63,405 bases of DNA from Nisaea sp. Lineage in GTDB: Bacteria > Pseudomonadota > Alphaproteobacteria > Thalassobaculales > Thalassobaculaceae. Made by a program: the position numbers and the translations under genes. Below are positions 23,853-33,267 of this stretch, piece by piece. Under the pieces are notes generated by a model. The model was not told the DNA's origin. It searched no databases and saw only the letters and a program-made list of their open reading frames with translations. The stretch's first letter is position 1, and each line of letters opens with the position of its first letter. The stretch is from contig NZ_JAEPQA010000028.1 in the NCBI RefSeq assembly GCF_017640745.1, forward strand, positions 1 to 63,405, written 5' to 3'.

Positions 23853-25181
23853 ATGTCCCACTATGATCTGATCCTGAAGAACGGCACCGTCGCCACGCCC
23901 GGCGCGATCGAGGTCATGGATATCGCGGTGAAGGACGGCAAGATCGCGGGGCTCGGCAGTTTCGATCCGGACTCGGCGCCGGAAGTGTTCGACGCCAGCG
24001 GCCTCCACATTCTGCCCGGTGTGATCGACACCCAGGTGCATTTCCGCGAGCCGGGCGCCGAGCACAAGGAAGACATCGCGCACGGCACCATGGCGGCCGC
24101 GATGGGCGGGGTTACGGCGATCTTCGAGATGCCGAACACCACGCCCCTGACCCTCTCGCCGGAAACTCATGCGGACAAGATCGCGCGCGGCGAGAAGGGC
24201 GGCTGGGTCGACTTCGCCTTCTTCGTCGGCGGTTCGGCGGAGAATGTCGGCAAGCTGCACGAATACGAAAACCTGCCGGGCTGCCCCGGTATCAAGATCT
24301 TCATGGGCTCCTCGACGGGCTCGCTCTTGGCGAAGGACGACGAGACCCTGGCGAAGATCCTCGCCGACGGCCGCCGCCGTTTTGCGGTCCATGCCGAGGA
24401 CGAGTACCGGCTGGAGGAGCGCAAGCATATCGCGGTCGAGGAGGGCCATCCGCGCGTCCACAATATCTGGCGCGACGAGGAAACGGCGGTCCGGGCGACC
24501 AAACGGATCCTGAAACTCTCCCGCGAGGCTGGCCGGCCCGTGCATATCCTGCATGTGACGACGGCGGAGGAGATGGAAATCCTCGCCGCCAACAAGGATG
24601 TCGCGACCGTCGAGGTCACGCCGAACCACCTGACCCTGACCGCGCCCGACTGTTACGAGGAGCTCGGCAGCCGCGCCCAGATGAACCCCCCGGTGCGCGA
24701 GGAGCGGCACCGCGCCGCCCTCTGGCGCGCCATCGAGGAAGGCGTGGTCGACGTGATCGGCTCCGACCATGCGCCGCACACGCTTGAGGAGAAGGCGAAG
24801 CCCTATCCGCAGAGCCCGAGCGGCATGACCGGGGTGCAGACCCTGCTGGTCAATATGCTGAACCATGTGCACGAGGGCCGGCTCTCGCTGCGCCGTCTGG
24901 TCGAGCTGACCTCCGCCGGCCCGCAGCGGGTCTACAACATCGCCTGCAAGGGCCGGATCGCGCGCGGCTACGATGCCGATTTCGCCATCGTCGATCTCAA
25001 GGCCAAGCGCACCATCACCAACGACTGGATCGCCAGCAAGTGCGGCTGGACCCCGTTCGACGGCAAGCAGGTCAACGGCTGGGTCATGGCGACCCTTGTG
25101 CGGGGCAGGTTCGTCATGCGCGAGGACGAACTGGTCGGCGGCCCGTCCGGCAAGCCGGTCCGCTTCGTCGAAACGCTCTAG
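23853..25181 (+). CDS. Dihydroorotase family amidohydrolase
   Basis: 442 residues of the amidohydrolase superfamily, most like the dihydroorotase group of alphaproteobacteria. Seen: GVIDTQVHFREPG (about 57-69), KIFMGSSTGSLL (about 150), FAVHAEDEYRL (about 179), VHILHVTTAEEM, TPNHLTLTAPDCYE, GSDHAPHTLEEKAKPYP (Asp and His ligands, about 306-320) and TSAGPQRVYNI. The first metal motif reads Q-V-H where catalytic dihydroorotases have H-x-H; other close homologues are recalled to share this Gln, so it may be a one-metal or altered-activity variant. The reaction is presumed N-carbamoyl-aspartate/dihydroorotate interconversion in pyrimidine synthesis; not certain. No pyrB lies adjacent. Confidence 0.85.
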   Translation: MSHYDLILKNGTVATPGAIEVMDIAVKDGKIAGLGSFDPDSAPEVFDASGLHILPGVIDTQVHFREPGAEHKEDIAHGTMAAAMGGVTAIFEMPNTTPLTLSPETHADKIARGEKGGWVDFAFFVGGSAENVGKLHEYENLPGCPGIKIFMGSSTGSLLAKDDETLAKILADGRRRFAVHAEDEYRLEERKHIAVEEGHPRVHNIWRDEETAVRATKRILKLSREAGRPVHILHVTTAEEMEILAANKDVATVEVTPNHLTLTAPDCYEELGSRAQMNPPVREERHRAALWRAIEEGVVDVIGSDHAPHTLEEKAKPYPQSPSGMTGVQTLLVNMLNHVHEGRLSLRRLVELTSAGPQRVYNIACKGRIARGYDADFAIVDLKAKRTITNDWIASKCGWTPFDGKQVNGWVMATLVRGRFVMREDELVGGPSGKPVRFVETL

Positions 25182-25314
25182 GGCCACCTGCCGTTCCGGC
25201 TCGTCACTGATCCCGTCCCGCACCGCAGCATTGTAGTCTGGGACTCGCCCCCCGATTTCTGCTAGGGAAAAGCAAAGCCGCGTCTGCGGCCCAGAAACTC
25301 AGGGAGAAAGTCTC

Positions 25315-26481
25315 ATGACCGGATGTATTGTCGGCTGGTCCCATATGCCCTTCGGCAAGCATGAGGACCATGATGTCGAGAGCATGATCGTCAAGGTCGC
25401 GGCCGAGGCCGTCGCCGATGCCGGCTTCGAGCCGAAGGACGTGGATGCGGTCTATCTCGGCCATTTCAACGGCGGTTTCTCGCCGCAGGATTTCACCGCC
25501 AGCCTGGTGTTCCAGAGCTCCGACGATTTCCGTTTCAAACCGGCGACCCGGGTCGAGAACGCCTGCGCCACGGGCAGTGCCGCCGTGCATCAGGGCCTGA
25601 ACCTGATCGCCGCGAAGAAGGCGCGCGTCGTGCTCTGCGTCGGTGTCGAGCAGATGACCAAGCTGCCGGGCAAGCAGATCGGCGAGACGCTGCTGAAGGC
25701 GAGCTATCTGAAGGAAGAGGCCGGCATCGAGGGTGGTTTCGCCGGCGTCTTCGGTCAGATCGCCCAGGCCTACTACCAGCGCCACGGCGACCAGTCCGAC
25801 GCGCTGGCCCTGATCGCGTCGAAGAACCACGCGAACGGCGTGCACAACCCCTATGCCCAGATGCGCAAGGATCTCGGCTACGAGTTCTGCCGCAACGAAT
25901 CCGAAAAGAATCCGTTTGTCGCCGGCCCGCTGAAGCGCACCGACTGCTCGCTCGTCTCCGACGGCGCGGCGGCGCTGGTGCTGACCGATGTCGAAACCGC
26001 GCTCGGTCGCGACAAGGCGATCGCCTTCCGGGCGGCGGCGCAGGTGAACGACTTCCTGCCGATGTCGAAGCGCGACATCATCAAGTTCGAGGGCTGCGGC
26101 CAGGCCTGGAAGCAGGCGCTGGGCGCGGCGAACCTCTCGCTCGACGATCTCAGCTTCGTCGAGACCCATGACTGCTTCACCATCGCCGAGCTGCTGGAAT
26201 ACGAGGCCATGGGCCTGACGGCGCCGGGCGAAGGCGCGCGGGCGGTCAAGGAGGGCTGGACCTTCAAGGACGGCAAGCTGCCGGTGAACCCGTCCGGCGG
26301 GCTGAAGGCCAAGGGCCACCCGATCGGTGCGACCGGTGTCTCGATGCATGTCATGACCTCGATGCAGCTGCGCGGCGATGCCGGCGACATGCAGGTCAAG
26401 AATGCCAGGATCGGCGGCATCTTCAACATGGGCGGGGCCGCGGTGGCGAACTACGTCTCCATCCTCGAGCCGCTGCGCTAA
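25315..26481 (+). CDS. Thiolase / acetyl-CoA acetyltransferase, SCP2-type
   Basis: 388 residues. Catalytic Cys84 in ENACATGSAA, a His in VETHDCFTIAELL (about 284) and GHPIGATGVSMH with the second catalytic His (about 340). The HDCF in place of NEAF marks SCP2/SCPx-type thiolases rather than classical PhaA/AtoB. It is expected to cleave or form 3-ketoacyl-CoA. AGGGAGAAAG precedes the start. It is the first gene of a run with a GNAT protein and an AcuI-like reductase. Confidence 0.9.
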   Translation: MTGCIVGWSHMPFGKHEDHDVESMIVKVAAEAVADAGFEPKDVDAVYLGHFNGGFSPQDFTASLVFQSSDDFRFKPATRVENACATGSAAVHQGLNLIAAKKARVVLCVGVEQMTKLPGKQIGETLLKASYLKEEAGIEGGFAGVFGQIAQAYYQRHGDQSDALALIASKNHANGVHNPYAQMRKDLGYEFCRNESEKNPFVAGPLKRTDCSLVSDGAAALVLTDVETALGRDKAIAFRAAAQVNDFLPMSKRDIIKFEGCGQAWKQALGAANLSLDDLSFVETHDCFTIAELLEYEAMGLTAPGEGARAVKEGWTFKDGKLPVNPSGGLKAKGHPIGATGVSMHVMTSMQLRGDAGDMQVKNARIGGIFNMGGAAVANYVSILEPLR

Positions 26482-26491
26482 GCGGCGTCCC

Positions 26492-27013
26492 ATGGCGGCG
26501 ATGTATGGCGGCCCCAGCCGGCTGGCGCGCCCGGACGAGATCGAACGCATCCGGGAGATCCAGCGGGCGGCGGGCCGCCTGTTTCTCGACAGTCCCTATC
26601 CCGAGATCGCCGATCACGAGCCCGACAGCGCCGAGGATCTCGCCACGGCGCAGGACCGATGGTGGCTCTGGGTCTCGGTCGACGATAAGGACCGGACGGT
26701 GGGCGCGCTCCGTGTCGTTCCGTCGGGAGACGGGCTGCACGTGCGGCAGCTCGATGTCGATCCGGACTTTGCCGGCGCGAAGCGGGCCGCCGGCATGGTG
26801 CGCGCGCTCGGCCGGTTCTTCGCCGGACGGGGGCTCGGCCATCTGACATTGACGACCTTCGCCGATGTGCCGTGGAATGCGCCCTATTACGAGCGCATCG
26901 GCTTCCGGCCGCTTTCCGGCGACGGTCTGACGGAGACACTGAAAAACGCGCTCGCGGCGGAGGCTGGCGGATATCCGGTCTCCAGCCGGGTCGCGATGAG
27001 ATTTGATTTCTGA
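26492..27013 (+). CDS. GNAT family N-acetyltransferase
   Basis: 173 residues. The start at 26492 is 10 nt after the thiolase stop; a longer frame only overlaps it. The GNAT fold is suggested by DRTVGALRVVPSGDGLHVRQLDVDPDFAGAKRAAGMVRAL (beta4-alpha3 with a degenerate acetyl-CoA loop) and the late NAPYYERIGFRPL. The pyrophosphate loop lacks a clean Q/RxxGxG/A, so cofactor binding is not assured. It may be part of the thiolase-acuI operon. Substrate unknown. Confidence 0.75.
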   Translation: MAAMYGGPSRLARPDEIERIREIQRAAGRLFLDSPYPEIADHEPDSAEDLATAQDRWWLWVSVDDKDRTVGALRVVPSGDGLHVRQLDVDPDFAGAKRAAGMVRALGRFFAGRGLGHLTLTTFADVPWNAPYYERIGFRPLSGDGLTETLKNALAAEAGGYPVSSRVAMRFDF

Positions 27014-27027
27014 GGGGGGATCGGGGA

Positions 27028-28026
27028 ATGACCGAGACGTTCAAAGCCATTCTGCTGCGCGAGGCCGACAAGAAGGTGACCGCCGCCATCGAGCAGGTCC
27101 CGGTCGAGGATCTGCCGGAGGGCGACGTCACGGTCCGAGTCGCCTACACCACGCTGAACTACAAGGACGGCATGGTGATGAACGGCATCGGCCGGCTGGT
27201 GCGCGACTATCCGCATATCCCCGGCGTCGATTTCTCCGGCATCGTCGAAAGCTCCGAACATCCCGATTACACCGCGGGCGACAAGGTCGTGCTGACCGGC
27301 TGGCGGGTCGGCGAGATCCACTGGGGCGGTTATGGCGAACTCGCCCGTGTCCGCGGCGACTGGCTGGTTAAGCTGCCGGACAGGATCGCACTCGACGACG
27401 CGATGGCGATCGGCACCGCCGGTTTCACCGCGATGCTGTCCGTCGACACGCTCGAGCGGCACGGCCTCAAGAAGGATCAGGGCGACGTGCTGGTCACCGG
27501 GGCCGCCGGCGGCGTCGGCAGCGTGGCGACCGCGATCCTCGCCAATCTCGGTTATTCGGTGGCAGGCTCCACCGGGCGCCCGGAGCAGGCCAGCTATCTG
27601 ACCGATCTCGGGGCCGCGCAGGTAATCGATCGTGCAGAACTGGCGCAGGCGCCGTCGCGGCCGCTCGCGGGCGAGCGCTTCGCCGGGTGCATCGACAATG
27701 TCGCGGGGCCGACGCTCTCGAACGTCCTGACGCAGATGAAATACGGCAGCGCAGTAGCCGCCGTGGGGCTTGCCGGCGGGAACGAGTTGCACACCACTGT
27801 CCTGCCTTTCCTGCTCCGCGGCGTCAGCATTCTCGGCATCGATTCCGTCATGTGTCCGAAAGAGCGGCGGCTCGAGATCTGGAAGCGGATCGCCACGGAC
27901 CTGCCGATGCAGAAGCTGCATCATATGATCGAGCGGCACACGCTGGAGGACCTTCCGGCGCTCGGGAAGAAGATCCTTGAGGGCGGCGTGCGCGGGCGGA
28001 CCGTGATCGAGGTTGGCGGGCGCTAA
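27028..28026 (+). CDS. acuI: Acryloyl-CoA reductase-like quinone oxidoreductase (AcuI/YhdH)
   Basis: 332 residues, medium-chain reductase without zinc ligands. Seen: TTLNYKDGMVMNG (about 47-59), IPGVDFSGIVESS, the nucleotide motif VTGAAGGVGSVATAIL (about 156-171), and LLRGVSILGIDSVMCP, all hallmarks of the YhdH/AcuI subfamily. AcuI reduces acryloyl-CoA to propionyl-CoA with NADPH, detoxifying acrylate from DMSP cleavage. GGGGGGATCGGGGA precedes the ATG. Its stop shares a CTAA with the convergent glycosyltransferase. A DmdB-like ligase lies 1.9 kb away, supporting an organosulfur/propionate link. Confidence 0.9.
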   Translation: MTETFKAILLREADKKVTAAIEQVPVEDLPEGDVTVRVAYTTLNYKDGMVMNGIGRLVRDYPHIPGVDFSGIVESSEHPDYTAGDKVVLTGWRVGEIHWGGYGELARVRGDWLVKLPDRIALDDAMAIGTAGFTAMLSVDTLERHGLKKDQGDVLVTGAAGGVGSVATAILANLGYSVAGSTGRPEQASYLTDLGAAQVIDRAELAQAPSRPLAGERFAGCIDNVAGPTLSNVLTQMKYGSAVAAVGLAGGNELHTTVLPFLLRGVSILGIDSVMCPKERRLEIWKRIATDLPMQKLHHMIERHTLEDLPALGKKILEGGVRGRTVIEVGGR

Positions 28027-28973
28027 TTGGCGCCCGCGTCGAATTCTCGCGCCTTGAGCTCCTCCAGACGTTCCTGCCAGTCCGCCTCAGTGCCAGGCTC
28101 GAACGGACGACCCAGCCGGTCCGCGACTGTGCGGGCAGCCGGCAGGATTGCCGGGTCATAGGCTTTGTTCATCCATGTTTCCTTGTAGCGCGCCATTTGC
28201 GCGTCTCTGCGGGTGTCGGAATCCGCGCGCAGGGAGTCCAGCTTGCCCGCAAATTCTCCCAGCGAGCGCGACCAGTAGTGGTTGACCCTGATCGGGCCCG
28301 CCAGCGGTTCCTGCGTAAAGGCATTGTAGAGTGTGTCGCGGATCTCCCGTCCCTCTGCATCGACGGCAAAGGCGTTGTTCCGGTAGGCGAAACTGTGCGG
28401 CGAGACGTAAGCCTCGACCTCGTCCGTGTTCACGATGCTCTTGATATGCGAACAGAGGTAACGGTAGCTCGATGGCTGTTCGGGCGGCATGCCGGGGATC
28501 AGCATTTCGCGATCGGTGACCCTCACGTTGATCGGTGCCCGGAGCTGGTAGGAGGTCATGGTCAGGCTGGTTGGCTGTTGATCGAATCCCGAAGAGCCGT
28601 ACATCGCCCAGTTGAGACCGAGGCCGGGGACGTTCTCGTGGCCTTCAAGGATTTCGCGGAGCGGCCGGTGGTCGAGGCTGAAGGCGAATTCGTCTAAATC
28701 GAAAAAGCCGATCCAGCGCGCCTTCTGCCTGTGGTGCTTGAGGCAGTGCTGGTAAGCGCCGGCTTGCCGTCGGAGGCCGCCAGCGACGCGCAGATAGGTC
28801 ACCATCCCGCGCTCGAGCCATGGCTTCAGCTCGGCAGCACCGTTGTCATCGCTTTGGTCGTCGTAGAGAAAGAAATGCTCGACGCCCTGCAGTTCGTAGA
28901 AAGTCATCCATTCCGCAAGATGGCGTGCTTCGTTCCGGAAGATCGCACAGACGGCGAGATAGGCAATGCTCAT
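28023..28973 (-). CDS. GT92/GT2-like glycosyltransferase (DUF23-type)
   Basis: 316 residues; start at 28973, overlapping the SDR stop in an ATGA. N-terminal YLAVCAIFRNEARHLAEWMTFYELQGVEHFFLYDD fits the FRNE...EW..y....Gv.hf.lYd.qS pattern of GT92/DUF23 and Glyco_tranf_2_4 proteins; the metal-binding DxD is FDLDEF (91-96). No signal peptide or membrane segment. It probably adds a sugar to a glycan or lipid; acceptor unknown. It is translationally coupled to an SDR that might supply or modify its sugar donor. Confidence 0.82.
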   Translation of the reverse strand: MSIAYLAVCAIFRNEARHLAEWMTFYELQGVEHFFLYDDQSDDNGAAELKPWLERGMVTYLRVAGGLRRQAGAYQHCLKHHRQKARWIGFFDLDEFAFSLDHRPLREILEGHENVPGLGLNWAMYGSSGFDQQPTSLTMTSYQLRAPINVRVTDREMLIPGMPPEQPSSYRYLCSHIKSIVNTDEVEAYVSPHSFAYRNNAFAVDAEGREIRDTLYNAFTQEPLAGPIRVNHYWSRSLGEFAGKLDSLRADSDTRRDAQMARYKETWMNKAYDPAILPAARTVADRLGRPFEPGTEADWQERLEELKAREFDAGAN

Positions 28974-29791
28974 GGAATGTAGGTCTCGAACGCGTTCTTG
29001 AAATCCGGGTGCCAGCGGGAAAGGGCGGGGCGGTTTTCGGTGATATCGCCGGCGCCCCAGAGGATGCGGCGGCGGTCCTCTTCCTTCGAGGTCTCGTCGT
29101 CCGGACAGATGATGTAGAAAGCGCCGGCCTCGATCCCCGTCAACATGTAATCGACCACTTGCTCCGGAAGCCAGGCGCCGTGCCGGTGTTCGTTCTTGCC
29201 GGTGGTGGTCCAGCCCGGCACCAGAAGATGTGCGGTCACGGATGAAGGACCGTTGGTCCTCAGCTCGTGGGCGAGGCTTTCCGTATAGGATTTCACCGCC
29301 GCCTTGCTCAGATTGTAGACCGGGTGGCCTGGCGGGTTGGTGATGCCCTGCTTCGAGCCGACATTGACGATCACGCCCGGTTTCCCGCCCGTGCCCATCT
29401 CCGGCAGGAAGCATTTGACGCCGTGGATCACGCCCCAGAGATTGACCTCGACCAGCCGGCGCCAGTCCGCGAGATCGGCATCGAAACCGCGCCCGACGCG
29501 GGAGGCCGCGTTATTCATCAGAACGTCGACCCCGCCGAAATGGCGCCTGACCGAGTCCCTGAGGGTCTCCATCGCCTTCAGATCCGAGACGTCGGCCGGG
29601 ACCGCGGCGACCTCGTCGGACGCCGCCGCGCTGACCTCCTCGAAGCTCGCGTCGAGATCGTCGGACGGCAGATCCACCATGCAGACCCTGAGACCCATAC
29701 GCGCGAATTTCAGCGCCGCGGCGCGGCCGATCCCGAGGGCGGCGCCCGTCACCAGCGCGACATTTCCAGCGGCGAATGCCTTATGTTCCAT
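28970..29791 (-). CDS. Short-chain dehydrogenase/reductase
   Basis: 273 residues. Classic SDR: VTGAALGIGR (14-23), the NAA of MNNAASRVGRG (about 92), VGSKQG with the catalytic Ser (about 146) and YNLSK with Tyr/Lys (about 161-165), then PGW. The C-terminal 70 residues include EQVVDYMLTGIEAGAFYIICPDD. Substrate not evident. It is divergent from the DmdB-like ligase and overlaps a glycosyltransferase gene by 4 nt. GGGAGGGACCGG precedes the ATG. Confidence 0.9.
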   Translation of the reverse strand: MEHKAFAAGNVALVTGAALGIGRAAALKFARMGLRVCMVDLPSDDLDASFEEVSAAASDEVAAVPADVSDLKAMETLRDSVRRHFGGVDVLMNNAASRVGRGFDADLADWRRLVEVNLWGVIHGVKCFLPEMGTGGKPGVIVNVGSKQGITNPPGHPVYNLSKAAVKSYTESLAHELRTNGPSSVTAHLLVPGWTTTGKNEHRHGAWLPEQVVDYMLTGIEAGAFYIICPDDETSKEEDRRRILWGAGDITENRPALSRWHPDFKNAFETYIP

Positions 29792-29913
29792 TCCGGTCCC
29801 TCCCGTTTCCCTTCGTTTGACGGAACTATGGGGCCACGCGCCCCGGGCGGCAATGCGGGCCCCTGTTCAAGTCTCCGCGACGCTTGCTAGACTCGGCGCC
29901 GACACGCATCGGA

Positions 29914-29933
29914 CCGGGCCGGAGAGCCCGGCC
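29914..29933 (+). promoter_or_regulatory. Hairpin upstream of ligase ribosome-binding site
   Basis: CCGGGC-CGGAGA-GCCCGG (29914-29931) or alternatively GGCCGG-AGAGC-CCGGCC (29917-29933), two mutually exclusive stems about 7 nt before GGAGG of the DmdB-like ligase. Position suggests a leader structure; no function demonstrated. Confidence 0.3.
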
Positions 29934-29950
29934 TCTGCCGGAGGAAATGA

Positions 29951-31588
29951 ATGCTGCCAGGGAACATGATGGACCGTCCGCTGACGGTTCCGAGCATCCT
30001 CGATTTTGCCGCGGAGATTCACGGTGACGCGTCGGTCGTCTCGGCGCGGGTCGAGGGTGACGTGCACCGCTACAGCTATGCCGACGCGCACAAGCGGGTC
30101 AGCCGGCTCGCCCATGCGCTGAAAGAGCTTGGGGTCGCCGACGGCGACCGGGTGGCGACCCTCGCCTGGAACGGTTACCGGCATTTCGAGCTCTATTACG
30201 CGATCTCAGGGATCGGCGCCGTCTGCCACACGATCAATCCGCGTCTGTTCGAGGATCAGATTCTCTACATCGTCGGTCATGCCGCGGACCGGATCCTGTT
30301 CCTGGAGACGAGCTTCCTGCCGCTGGTCGAGAAGCTGGCCGACCGTCTGCCGAAGGATCTGCGCTATGTGGTTCTCTGCGCGCGGGGGGATCTGCCGGAG
30401 ACCGGGCTCGACGTGCTCGTCTATGAGGAGCTGCTGGACGGCCAGCCGGACAGCATCACTTGGCCGGAGCTGGACGAGCGGCAGGCCTCCGGCCTCTGCT
30501 ACACCTCGGGAACCACAGGCAACCCGAAGGGCGTGCTCTATTCGCACCGCTCGACCCTGATCCACACCATGGGGCTGCTCGCGGTGGCGGAGAAAATCGG
30601 GCTCCGGCCCGAGCGGTCCCTGCTGCCGGTGGTCCCGCTTTTCCACGTGAATGCCTGGGGGCTGCCCTTCGCCGCGCCGCTGGTCGGAACGGATTTCATC
30701 CTGCCCGGCCCAAGGCTCGACGGGCCCGGTCTCTTCGCCTTCATGGATCGGGAAAAGGTCAACACGAGCTGGGGCGTGCCGACGGTCTGGTTCGGCCTCC
30801 TCGCGGAGATGCGCAAGCAGGGCCGGAAGCCGGACGGCTTCGAGAATGTGCTGATCGGCGGATCGGCCGCGCCGAAGCCGATGATCGAGGAGTTCGAGCG
30901 CGATTTTGGCGTCAATGTCATCCACGGCTGGGGCATGACCGAGATGAGCCCGGTCGGCGCCGTCGGTGCCTTCACCCCGCGCCACCGCGCGCTGCCCGAG
31001 GCCGAGCGGATGCACCTGAAGACCGCCCAGGGCCGGCGCATGTTCGGGGTCGAGTTCAAGATCGTCGATACCGACGGCAAGCGTCTGCCCCATGACGGTG
31101 TCGCCTTTGGCGAGCTGCATGTCCGCGGCGCGGCGATCATGAACGCCTATTTCAATGACGAGGAGGCTTCCGAGGGAGCTTTCGACGAGGAGGGCTGGCT
31201 GAAGACCGGGGACGTGGCCCGGATCGATCCGGAAGGCTTCCTCTTCCTCGTCGACCGGACGAAGGACGTCATCAAGTCCGGCGGCGAATGGATCAGCTCG
31301 ATCGACCTTGAGAGCGCGGCGCTCGCCCATCCGGCGCTCGCCGAATGCGCGGTGATCGCGGCGGCACATCCGAAATGGGGGGAGCGACCGCTGCTGGTTG
31401 CCGTGCTGAAGGACGGGGCCCAGCTGACGGCGGCGGAAATGAAGGCCTTCCTCGCGGACAAGGTCGCGAAGCTCTGGCTGCCGGACGATGTCGTCTTCGT
31501 TGACGAGCTACCGCACACCGCTACGGGCAAGCTCTCGAAGCGCGAGCTCCGTGAGCAGTTTCGGGATTACGAACTGCCGGGTGCCTAG
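29951..31588 (+). CDS. AMP-forming acyl-CoA ligase, DmdB-like
   Basis: 545 residues of the ANL superfamily. P-loop-like A3 motif [11 protein letters not shown] (about 183-193), A5 [18 protein letters not shown]7 LKTGDVA, A8 [16 protein letters not shown], and A10 lysine in [13 protein letters not shown]. The N-terminus ([51 protein letters not shown]) is strikingly like 3-methylmercaptopropionyl-CoA ligase DmdB of marine alphaproteobacteria, though these ligases also accept short/medium fatty acids. GGAGG with 6-nt spacing precedes the ATG. Context with AcuI and thiolase suggests acyl-CoA catabolism. Confidence 0.88.
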   Translation: MLPGNMMDRPLTVPSILDFAAEIHGDASVVSARVEGDVHRYSYADAHKRVSRLAHALKELGVADGDRVATLAWNGYRHFELYYAISGIGAVCHTINPRLFEDQILYIVGHAADRILFLETSFLPLVEKLADRLPKDLRYVVLCARGDLPETGLDVLVYEELLDGQPDSITWPELDERQASGLCYTSGTTGNPKGVLYSHRSTLIHTMGLLAVAEKIGLRPERSLLPVVPLFHVNAWGLPFAAPLVGTDFILPGPRLDGPGLFAFMDREKVNTSWGVPTVWFGLLAEMRKQGRKPDGFENVLIGGSAAPKPMIEEFERDFGVNVIHGWGMTEMSPVGAVGAFTPRHRALPEAERMHLKTAQGRRMFGVEFKIVDTDGKRLPHDGVAFGELHVRGAAIMNAYFNDEEASEGAFDEEGWLKTGDVARIDPEGFLFLVDRTKDVIKSGGEWISSIDLESAALAHPALAECAVIAAAHPKWGERPLLVAVLKDGAQLTAAEMKAFLADKVAKLWLPDDVVFVDELPHTATGKLSKRELREQFRDYELPGA

Positions 31589-31612
31589 GATGCTGTTTGG
31601 TTTCGGTTGATC

Positions 31613-33223
31613 TCAGTTTTCCGTATTTCCCAGCAGCGCGTGCATGCGCTTTGCGGCGCCGCTGCCAGCTTCTTCATAGATGTTGAAGACCTCGTCGACG
31701 CCATTGTCGCGCAGTTCCTGGACCTGATCCGGATAGAGGGCCGTGGAGACGATCGGACCTGTGTAGCCGCGCTCGCGCATCCTGATCGCCGCCTCGATAT
31801 TGGTTCTGTGGTTCGGTGTGGCGATTAGGATCATCTCGATATCCTCGTGGGGCGTAATCAGGCGGGACCAGAATTCCGGATTGGTTGCGTCGCCCAGCAC
31901 GACGTTGCGGCCTTCCTTCAGGTTGCGCGCGACCTGAGCTTCATCCAGATCGATGCCGACGATCTGATCCTGTGCGTAAGAGCGCATTTCGTCGTAGGCC
32001 GCCCGCCCGACGCGGCCCATGCCGAAAATCAGCATGCGGTGCCCGCCGAGGTCGATATCCTCGTCGCCGGGAAGGCGCCGAACGGTCTCCAGTCTGGTCA
32101 GACTGGAACGGAAGTGGTTGTAGATCGCGTTTGCATAGACGTTGAACAGCGACGAGAGAATGAGCGAGGCGCAGAGCGAAATGGCGACCACGGTCATCCA
32201 TTCCGGTTGCAACCAGCCGGTCCCGATCGCGATCGCAACGACAATCAGCCCGAACTCTGAATCGTTGCCGAGTACCAGGCCGCCGAATGCCGCCCCGTGC
32301 GACCGCACCCGGAAACGTTGGAGCAGTATGACGAACAGAGCGGCCTTGACCGGAATCAGGACCATCAGGACGAGCGCGGTTGCCGCCGTTTCCCAAGTCG
32401 GAAGGCCGGTCAGTCCGATGGTGAGAAAGAAACCGACGAGAAACACGTCCTTGAAAGTCATCAGGTTGTTTGCGAGCTGCTTGGCCTTTGCGTGGTGAGA
32501 CAACAGGACGCCCACGGCGAGCGCGCCGAGGTCGCCTTTCATGCCCACCAGTTCAAACAGCGCCGCACCGCCGAGCGCCATGCTGAAGCCGAAGATCGCC
32601 AGCAACTCCCCATGACCTGTCCGGTCCATGATGTAGGCCAACAGGTGACGGGCCGGAATCAGCGCGAGAAGGGCGAAAGTCCAGAGGGAAGGTAATTTCC
32701 CCGACGAGAACGCCAGGAACACCACGGCGGCAATATCCTGCATGATCAGGATGCCGACGGCCGCCTGGCCGTAGCGCGACATCAGCGAGCCGCGGTCTTC
32801 CAGTGTCTTGACGGCGAAAACCGTACTGGAAAAGGACAGGGCGAACGCCGCGATGAGGGCGCTGGTGAAATCGACCGCGCTGAACAGCAGAAAACCGGCC
32901 CAGCCGAGGCTCAGTATGAAACCGAGCGCAAGACCGACGGTGAGCGCCATGTGAATGGTCGTCGTCGCCCAGATTTCCGGCCGGAACAGCGTGTTGACCC
33001 GGAGTTTCAGGCCGATGGTGAAGAGCAGGAGCGTCACGCCCATATCGGCAACTGCGCGCAGGAACGGGCTGTCTTCGGCGCCGAGCAGGTGTAGGACGAA
33101 GCCTGCGATCAGGAAGCCAACCATCGGCGGCAGGTTGATCTGCCGTACCAGCAAACCGAACATGAACGCCACGGCGATCCAAGCCGGATCACGGTAGTTG
33201 ATGGAGATATCGAGGGCTTCCAT
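31613..33223 (-). CDS. CPA2-family cation:proton antiporter with C-terminal RCK/TrkA-N domain
   Basis: 536 residues from ATG 33223 (an in-frame TTG at 33244 has no better ribosome site). About 12 membrane segments cover residues 15-380 (for example WIAVAFMFGLLVRQINLPPMVGFLIAGFVLHLL), matching Na+/H+ exchanger-fold KefB/YbaL proteins. Residues about 390-510 are a TrkA-N domain with a Rossmann GMGRVG motif (about 398) and FWSRLITPHEDIEMILIATPNH. Such proteins are K+/H+ antiporters gated by nucleotide or thiol ligands. The Kef glutathione-type regulation cannot be read from this sequence. Confidence 0.9.
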   Translation of the reverse strand: MEALDISINYRDPAWIAVAFMFGLLVRQINLPPMVGFLIAGFVLHLLGAEDSPFLRAVADMGVTLLLFTIGLKLRVNTLFRPEIWATTTIHMALTVGLALGFILSLGWAGFLLFSAVDFTSALIAAFALSFSSTVFAVKTLEDRGSLMSRYGQAAVGILIMQDIAAVVFLAFSSGKLPSLWTFALLALIPARHLLAYIMDRTGHGELLAIFGFSMALGGAALFELVGMKGDLGALAVGVLLSHHAKAKQLANNLMTFKDVFLVGFFLTIGLTGLPTWETAATALVLMVLIPVKAALFVILLQRFRVRSHGAAFGGLVLGNDSEFGLIVVAIAIGTGWLQPEWMTVVAISLCASLILSSLFNVYANAIYNHFRSSLTRLETVRRLPGDEDIDLGGHRMLIFGMGRVGRAAYDEMRSYAQDQIVGIDLDEAQVARNLKEGRNVVLGDATNPEFWSRLITPHEDIEMILIATPNHRTNIEAAIRMRERGYTGPIVSTALYPDQVQELRDNGVDEVFNIYEEAGSGAAKRMHALLGNTEN

Positions 33224-33267
33224 GTCGCTTCGTTCGCGGCTCAAGAAACGATGCCAAGCAATCTATT

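Noticed and set aside
22524-25223. 899-codon frame suggesting a fusion of DUF898 with another domain
   Set aside because: The part before 23687 is antisense to the dihydroorotase gene; a good ribosome site supports a start at 23687.
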